DNA from: UBA7672 sp965279205
Lineage (GTDB): Bacteria; Pseudomonadota; Alphaproteobacteria; Caulobacterales; Hyphomonadaceae
Length of the DNA stretch: 64,000 bases
NCBI GenBank assembly: GCA_965279205.1
Contig: OZ257144.1
Coordinates: 2,852,001 to 2,916,000, forward strand
Direction: 5' to 3'
A program made the translations under genes and the position numbers. Below are positions 59,738 through 64,000 of this stretch, in pieces. Within the stretch, counting starts at the first letter, position 1, and each line of letters starts with the position of its first letter. The notes beneath the pieces were generated by a model. That model did not search any database, was not told where the DNA came from, and worked only from the letters and a program-made list of their open reading frames with translations.

Positions 59738-61681
59738 TCAGATGCTGAAGTCGAGCGACTGGTCTGCGGCGGAGCCGACTATGCCGACCTTGCGCAGGTG
59801 CTCGATCACCTGATCGGCCAGGGCTTCAGCCGTGCCTGATGACGTATCGAGGCGCAGCTCTGGCGAGACCGGCGCTTCGTACGGACTGTCGATGCCGGTG
59901 AAGTTGCGGATCTGGCCGGCGCGGGCCTTCTTGTAGAGGCCCTTGGTGTCTCGCTGCTCGGCAAGCTCAAGCGGAGCATCAACAAAGATCTCGATGAACT
60001 CGTCCTTGTCGACCAGGCCGCGCACCATGTCGCGCTCGGCGCGGAAGGGCGAGATGAAGGAGGCCGTGACGATGAGGCCCGAGTCGACGAACAGCTTCGC
60101 TACCTCGCCGATGCGGCGGATGTTCTCGACGCGGTCGGCATCGGTGAAGCCGAGATCCCTGTTGAGGCCCTGACGGATGTTGTCGCCATCGAGCGAATAG
60201 GTATGCGCGCCCATATCGGCGAGGCGCCGCTCGACCAGGTTGGCGATGGTGGATTTGCCCGCGCCCGACAGGCCTGTGAACCAGAGCAGCGCCGGCTTGT
60301 GGCCCTTGAGCAGCGAGCGGGAAGACTTCGTCACGTCCATCGCATGGCGATGCACGTTGGTGGCGCGCATCAGCGAGAATTCGATCATGCCCGCGCCAAC
60401 CGTCTGATTGGTGAAGCGGTCGATCAGGATGAAGGCGCCGCCATCGCGGATGTTGCGATAGGGATCGAAGGCGATCGCCTGGTTGGTCGAGATGTTGCAG
60501 AAGCCGATCTCGTTGAGACCGAGAGCGTGGCCCTGGGCCTTGTCCAGCGTGTTGATGTCGATCTTGTGCCGAATGCCGGTGACGGTCGCCTGCACGGTCT
60601 GCGCGCCGATCTTGAGCAGGTAAGCGTGGCCCGTGGTCAGCTCGTCCTCGTGCATCCAGAGGATGTTGGCGGTGAACTGGTTGGAGACTTCGGGGCGCGC
60701 GTCAGTGGACGCAAACACGTCGCCGCGCGAGGCATCGATCTCGTCCTCGATCACAAGCGTTATGGCATCGCCCGCCGAGGCCACCGGAAGATCGCCTTCG
60801 GCCGAGACGATCGATTTGACGCGGGACGTCTTGCCTGACTTGGCCACGACGACGGCGTCGCCCGGCTTCACCGAGCCGGAGATGATGGTGCCGGAGAAAC
60901 CGCGGAAGTCGAGGTTGGGACGGTTGACCCACTGAACCGGCAGACGGAACGGCGCCTTGGCGCGTTCGTCGGCGATCTCAATCGCTTCGAGATGTTCGAG
61001 CAGCGTCGGCCCGTCATGCCAGGCCATCGTCTCGGCGCGGCGCGTGACGTTCTCACCCTTGAGAGCTGACATCGGGATCGGCGTGATCGTCTCGAAGCCG
61101 AGGTGTTCGGCGATCTGCAGGTAGCTGGCAACGATCTCATGGAAGCGCGCGCGAGAGTGCTCGACAAGATCCATCTTGTTGACCGCCAGTACGATGTGGC
61201 GAACGCCCAGCATGTTGGCGATGTAGGTGTGGCGCTTGGTCTGCTGGAGCACGCCCTTGCGGGCGTCGATCAGGATGACGGCGAGATCGGCTGTCGAGGC
61301 GCCGGTCGCCATGTTGCGCGTGTACTGCTCGTGGCCGGGGGTGTCGGCGACGATGAACTTGCGCTTGTCGGTCGAGAAGTAGCGATAGGCGACGTCGATG
61401 GTGATGCCCTGCTCGCGCTCGGCTTCGAGGCCATCGAGCAGGAGGGCGAAATCGATGTTCTCGCCCTGGGTGCCATGCTTGACGCTGTCGCGCTTCAGCG
61501 TGGCGAGCTGGTCTTCAAAGATAAGCTTGGTGTCGTAGAGCAGACGGCCGATCAGGGTCGACTTGCCGTCGTCGACGGAGCCGCAGGTCAGGAAGCGCAG
61601 AACGCCCTTTTCGGCGGACGCAAGTTCGCGGACCGACTGGCGGGCTTCGGGCTTGCGGAAGGGCGTGACCTTGGTGGCCAT
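59738..61681 (-). CDS. cysNC: Sulfate adenylyltransferase subunit 1 / APS kinase fusion CysNC
   Basis: 647 residues. The CysN GTPase half has GSVDDGKSTLIGRLLYDTK, DTPGHEQYTRNMATGASTA, NKMDLVEHSRARF and an EF-Tu-like barrel to about 430. The CysC half has GLSGAGKSTIANLVERRL, YSLDGDNIRQGLNRDLGF and GLYKKARAGQIRNFTGIDSPYE. With CysD it makes APS from sulfate and ATP, then phosphorylates it to PAPS. The fusion is common in alphaproteobacteria. Its ATG overlaps the cysD stop (TGATG). Confidence 0.97.
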   Translation of the reverse strand: MATKVTPFRKPEARQSVRELASAEKGVLRFLTCGSVDDGKSTLIGRLLYDTKLIFEDQLATLKRDSVKHGTQGENIDFALLLDGLEAEREQGITIDVAYRYFSTDKRKFIVADTPGHEQYTRNMATGASTADLAVILIDARKGVLQQTKRHTYIANMLGVRHIVLAVNKMDLVEHSRARFHEIVASYLQIAEHLGFETITPIPMSALKGENVTRRAETMAWHDGPTLLEHLEAIEIADERAKAPFRLPVQWVNRPNLDFRGFSGTIISGSVKPGDAVVVAKSGKTSRVKSIVSAEGDLPVASAGDAITLVIEDEIDASRGDVFASTDARPEVSNQFTANILWMHEDELTTGHAYLLKIGAQTVQATVTGIRHKIDINTLDKAQGHALGLNEIGFCNISTNQAIAFDPYRNIRDGGAFILIDRFTNQTVGAGMIEFSLMRATNVHRHAMDVTKSSRSLLKGHKPALLWFTGLSGAGKSTIANLVERRLADMGAHTYSLDGDNIRQGLNRDLGFTDADRVENIRRIGEVAKLFVDSGLIVTASFISPFRAERDMVRGLVDKDEFIEIFVDAPLELAEQRDTKGLYKKARAGQIRNFTGIDSPYEAPVSPELRLDTSSGTAEALADQVIEHLRKVGIVGSAADQSLDFSI

Positions 61682-62646
61682 CAGAAATAGCCCTCGCGCT
61701 TCTTCTTCTCCATCGAGCCGCTTTCGTCATGGTCGATCAGGCGGCCGGAGCGCTCGGACGTGCGGGCAGTGAGCATCTCGGCGACGATGTCATCGAGTGA
61801 TGCAGCGTCGCTTTCGAATGCGGCTGTCAGCGGATAATCGCCAAGCGTGCGGAAGCGGATCACGCGATCGACCGGCTTCTCGTCCGGCTGCATGGGCGTG
61901 CGATCGTCGTCGACCATGAAGATCTGGCCGTCGCGGATGACGGTCGGGCGCGACTTGCCGAAATAGAGCGGCACGATCGGAATTTCTTCCTCGGCGATAT
62001 AGGCCCAGATATCGAGCTCGGTCCAATTGGAGATCGGGAAGACACGAATGGATTCACCCGGCGCCTTGCGCGTGTTGTAGAGGCTCCAGAGTTCCGGACG
62101 CTGGTTCTTGGGATCCCAGCCGTGCGTCTCGGTGCGGAAGGAGAAGATGCGCTCCTTCGCCCTGCTCTTCTCTTCATCGCGGCGGGCGCCGCCGAAGGCC
62201 GCGTCGAATTTGTGCTTGTCCATCGCCTGGCGCAGGCCCTCGGTTTTCATGACCTGGGTGTGGAGGTTGGAGCCGGACGCGTAGGGATTGATGCCGCGCT
62301 TGAGGCCGTCCTGGTTGATGTGGACGATGAGATCGAGGCCGAGCTTCTGCGTGATCAAGTCCCGGAACGCGACCATTTCGCGGAACTTCCAGGTCGTATC
62401 GACGTGCATGAACGGGAAAGGCGGGCGCGAGGGCCAGAAGGCTTTCATCGCCAGGTGCAGCATCACCGACGAGTCCTTGCCGATGGAGTACAGCATCACC
62501 GGGTTCTCGAACCCGGCGGCGACTTCCCGCATGATGAAGATGCTTTCGGCCTCGAGGCGCTGCAGGTGCGCAGGCAAAGGCTTCTTGCGCGCCGGGCGCG
62601 TCTTGAAACGCGCCGCATAGGCCGAAAGATCGGATTCCAAACTCAC
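61681..62646 (-). CDS. cysD: Sulfate adenylyltransferase subunit 2
   Basis: 321 residues. ATP-pyrophosphatase loop NPVMLYSIGKDSSVMLHLAMKAF, RDEEKSRAKERIFSFR, and NWTELDIWAYIAEEEIPIVPLYF are diagnostic of CysD; the C-terminal region carries DRVIRFRTLGDYPLTAAF. It is first in the cysD-cysNC operon. Its promoter region (62647-62862) is shared with a divergent AsmA gene and holds a long palindrome. Confidence 0.97.
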   Translation of the reverse strand: MSLESDLSAYAARFKTRPARKKPLPAHLQRLEAESIFIMREVAAGFENPVMLYSIGKDSSVMLHLAMKAFWPSRPPFPFMHVDTTWKFREMVAFRDLITQKLGLDLIVHINQDGLKRGINPYASGSNLHTQVMKTEGLRQAMDKHKFDAAFGGARRDEEKSRAKERIFSFRTETHGWDPKNQRPELWSLYNTRKAPGESIRVFPISNWTELDIWAYIAEEEIPIVPLYFGKSRPTVIRDGQIFMVDDDRTPMQPDEKPVDRVIRFRTLGDYPLTAAFESDAASLDDIVAEMLTARTSERSGRLIDHDESGSMEKKKREGYF

Positions 62647-62763
62647 TGTGCCTGCCGTCCTCAGCAGTCTTGCCCCAGCCGTCCTGGGAGGCCCGACTTA
62701 AGGTTGGGCGCCTTCCGGGTAAAGCGCGCTAGCCTCAACTCAGGTCCTACGCCACCTTAACAG

Positions 62764-62784
62764 TGGAAATCCAAAGGATTTCCA
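62764..62784. promoter_or_regulatory. 21-bp palindrome in the cysD/asmA divergent region
   Basis: TGGAAATCC, spacer AAA, GGATTTCCA: nine perfect base pairs per arm, in the 216-base region between divergent cysD and the AsmA-family gene. It may be a dimeric-regulator site controlling either or both genes, or a hairpin in one leader. Confidence 0.5.
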
Positions 62785-62862
62785 GCCTTTCCCAACCTCA
62801 GCGCCTTGGTGGCGCCCCACTTCGGTTTTGTGTTTAACTGCCGGAAAGCAATGAGGATATCG

Positions 62863-64000
62863 ATGGGACGGATCATCGTCATCGTAGGCGGGGTGCTGGC
62901 GTTGCTGCTGATCGCGGTGATGGTGATCCCCAATCTGATCCCCCAGGAGGTCTATCGAGCCAAGATCGAGGAAGAAGCCTCCAAGGCCCTCGGTCGGCCG
63001 GTAAAGGTGACCGGGGCCATCAATGTCAGCGTCTTCCCCCGCATCGAAGCCCGAGCCGGCGCGTCCACGATCGCCAATCCGGACGGCTTCGGCGATGCGC
63101 CCTTTGCCTCGATGAAGGAGCTGCGCGCCGCCGTGGCGCTCTGGCCGCTGCTGTTTAGCAATGTCGAGATCGAGGAGTTCGTGCTGGTTGAGCCGACGAT
63201 CTCGCTGGTCAACCTCGAAGACGACCGCAACAACTGGACATTCGACATCGGCGGCGATCCGGCCAAGCCGAATGCCGAGCCCCAGCCGGGCGGCGCCATC
63301 GGCGCGAAGCTGAAGGACGTGCGCATCGAGAAGGGTCGCGTGTCGTTCGACGATCGCAAGGCCAAGAGCGTTCACACGCTGAGCGAGTTCAACATGTCGG
63401 CCGACATGGACGCGCTGGACAAGCCCCTGTCCTTCCGGGCCGACGGCCTCGCTGACGCCCTGCCCTTCAAGATCGATGCGAAACTGGGAAATCCGAAAGC
63501 GATGATGGACGGCATGCCGTCGCAGGCGACCATCAATCTTGAAACCGACCTGATCAAGACGGCGCTCGACGGTACGCTGTCGCTGGGCGCCAAACCTGCG
63601 TTCGACTTCAAGTTCAACGGCGATATTCCTTCGGCGGTCAAGCTTGCGGATGCGTTCGAGATCAAGGACCTGCCGGCGCGCGGCGTGCTGGGCAAGCTGT
63701 CGCTGAGCGGACAGGCGTTTGGTTCGCCAAATGACATCACGCTGAAGATCGCCGAGGCCAAGCATGAGAGCCCGTTGCTCAGCGCGACGCTGAAGGGTGA
63801 TGCGCGGATCGCGAAGGCGATCGCGCTGCAACTGGAAGCCAATGCCGAAGCGCCGAAGCTGGCTGATCTTGCCAAGGCGATGAGCATCGCGGCGCCGGCG
63901 GCGCAAGCCCTCGGCAAGGCGACGGCTACAACGAGAGTCACGGGCCAACTGGACGATCTGAAATTCGAGAACGTCAATTTCAGCCACAAGAGCGGGCTGC
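62863..64000 (+). CDS. AsmA-family protein, 5' part (runs off window)
   Basis: At least 379 residues with no stop before the window end. The ATG at 62863 follows GAGGAT; an ATG at 62851 is also possible. An N-terminal membrane anchor (IIVIVGGVLALLLIAVMVIPNLIP) leads into AsmA-like VYRAKIEEEASKALGRPVKV, ISVFPRI-type strand sequence, and FDIGGDPAKPNAE. Repeating beta strands follow (FEIKDLPARGVLG, LSLSGQAFGSPND). AsmA-like proteins span the periplasm and participate in outer-membrane lipid homeostasis. Confidence 0.9.
   Translation, partial: MGRIIVIVGGVLALLLIAVMVIPNLIPQEVYRAKIEEEASKALGRPVKVTGAINVSVFPRIEARAGASTIANPDGFGDAPFASMKELRAAVALWPLLFSNVEIEEFVLVEPTISLVNLEDDRNNWTFDIGGDPAKPNAEPQPGGAIGAKLKDVRIEKGRVSFDDRKAKSVHTLSEFNMSADMDALDKPLSFRADGLADALPFKIDAKLGNPKAMMDGMPSQATINLETDLIKTALDGTLSLGAKPAFDFKFNGDIPSAVKLADAFEIKDLPARGVLGKLSLSGQAFGSPNDITLKIAEAKHESPLLSATLKGDARIAKAIALQLEANAEAPKLADLAKAMSIAAPAAQALGKATATTRVTGQLDDLKFENVNFSHKSGL

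Overview
The window is dense, high-GC bacterial chromosome with short gaps and many ATGA or TGATG overlaps. An Irr-type Fur regulator with Irr-like operators, two promoters fitting the EcfG general-stress consensus, and two TonB-dependent receptors point to an alphaproteobacterium, probably Caulobacterales or a Hyphomonadaceae-like lineage (inference). I see no tRNA, rRNA, CRISPR array, complete insertion sequence or prophage.

Layout. 1-9.9 kb: end of a TonB-dependent receptor, a PAS hybrid histidine kinase, a secreted redoxin/cytochrome c/copper-monooxygenase-like/EF-hand fusion, a molybdate importer in the order modB-modC-modA, and an RNA m5U methyltransferase. 10-25.9 kb: a secreted protein of unknown function and a PQQ dehydrogenase with an N-terminal haem c domain; two paralogous TIR-membrane-TPR proteins on opposite strands, enclosing mntP, hrpB and a second TonB-dependent receptor; a lipoprotein alpha/beta hydrolase. 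26-29.8 kb: a compact operon of a PPP-like lipoprotein phosphatase, a CotH-like kinase and a DUF4956/MgtC-like membrane protein, with a divergent histidine phosphatase. 30-35.2 kb: accessory-looking small hypotheticals, an AraC regulator, a receiver domain with Glu at the phosphorylation position, and a tandem double TetR regulator. 35.2-37.7 kb: two divergent genes that both carry a RyR-like domain, one fused to membrane helices and Rossmann domains.

37.6-47.7 kb: class III CoA-transferase, irr, an esterase, kynureninase, a DUF1080 lipoprotein, katG under two Irr-like boxes, a DUF1254 protein, and a divergent pair of tiny stress membrane proteins (DUF3309 and GlsB/YeaQ), each behind its own EcfG-type promoter. 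47.7-58.9 kb: a tyrosine/homogentisate catabolic region (scoB, scoA, fahA, hmgA, maiA, hppD) giving 4-hydroxyphenylpyruvate -> homogentisate -> maleylacetoacetate -> fumarylacetoacetate -> fumarate + acetoacetate -> acetoacetyl-CoA, interspersed with unrelated genes. 59-64 kb: a ZIP metal transporter behind a perfect operator-like palindrome, the sulfate-activation genes cysD and cysNC, and the start of an AsmA-family gene.

The best candidates for undescribed biology are the CotH-like/DUF4956/phosphatase cluster, the RyR pair and the TIR-TPR pair. Functions rest on motifs read by eye; no database search was run.
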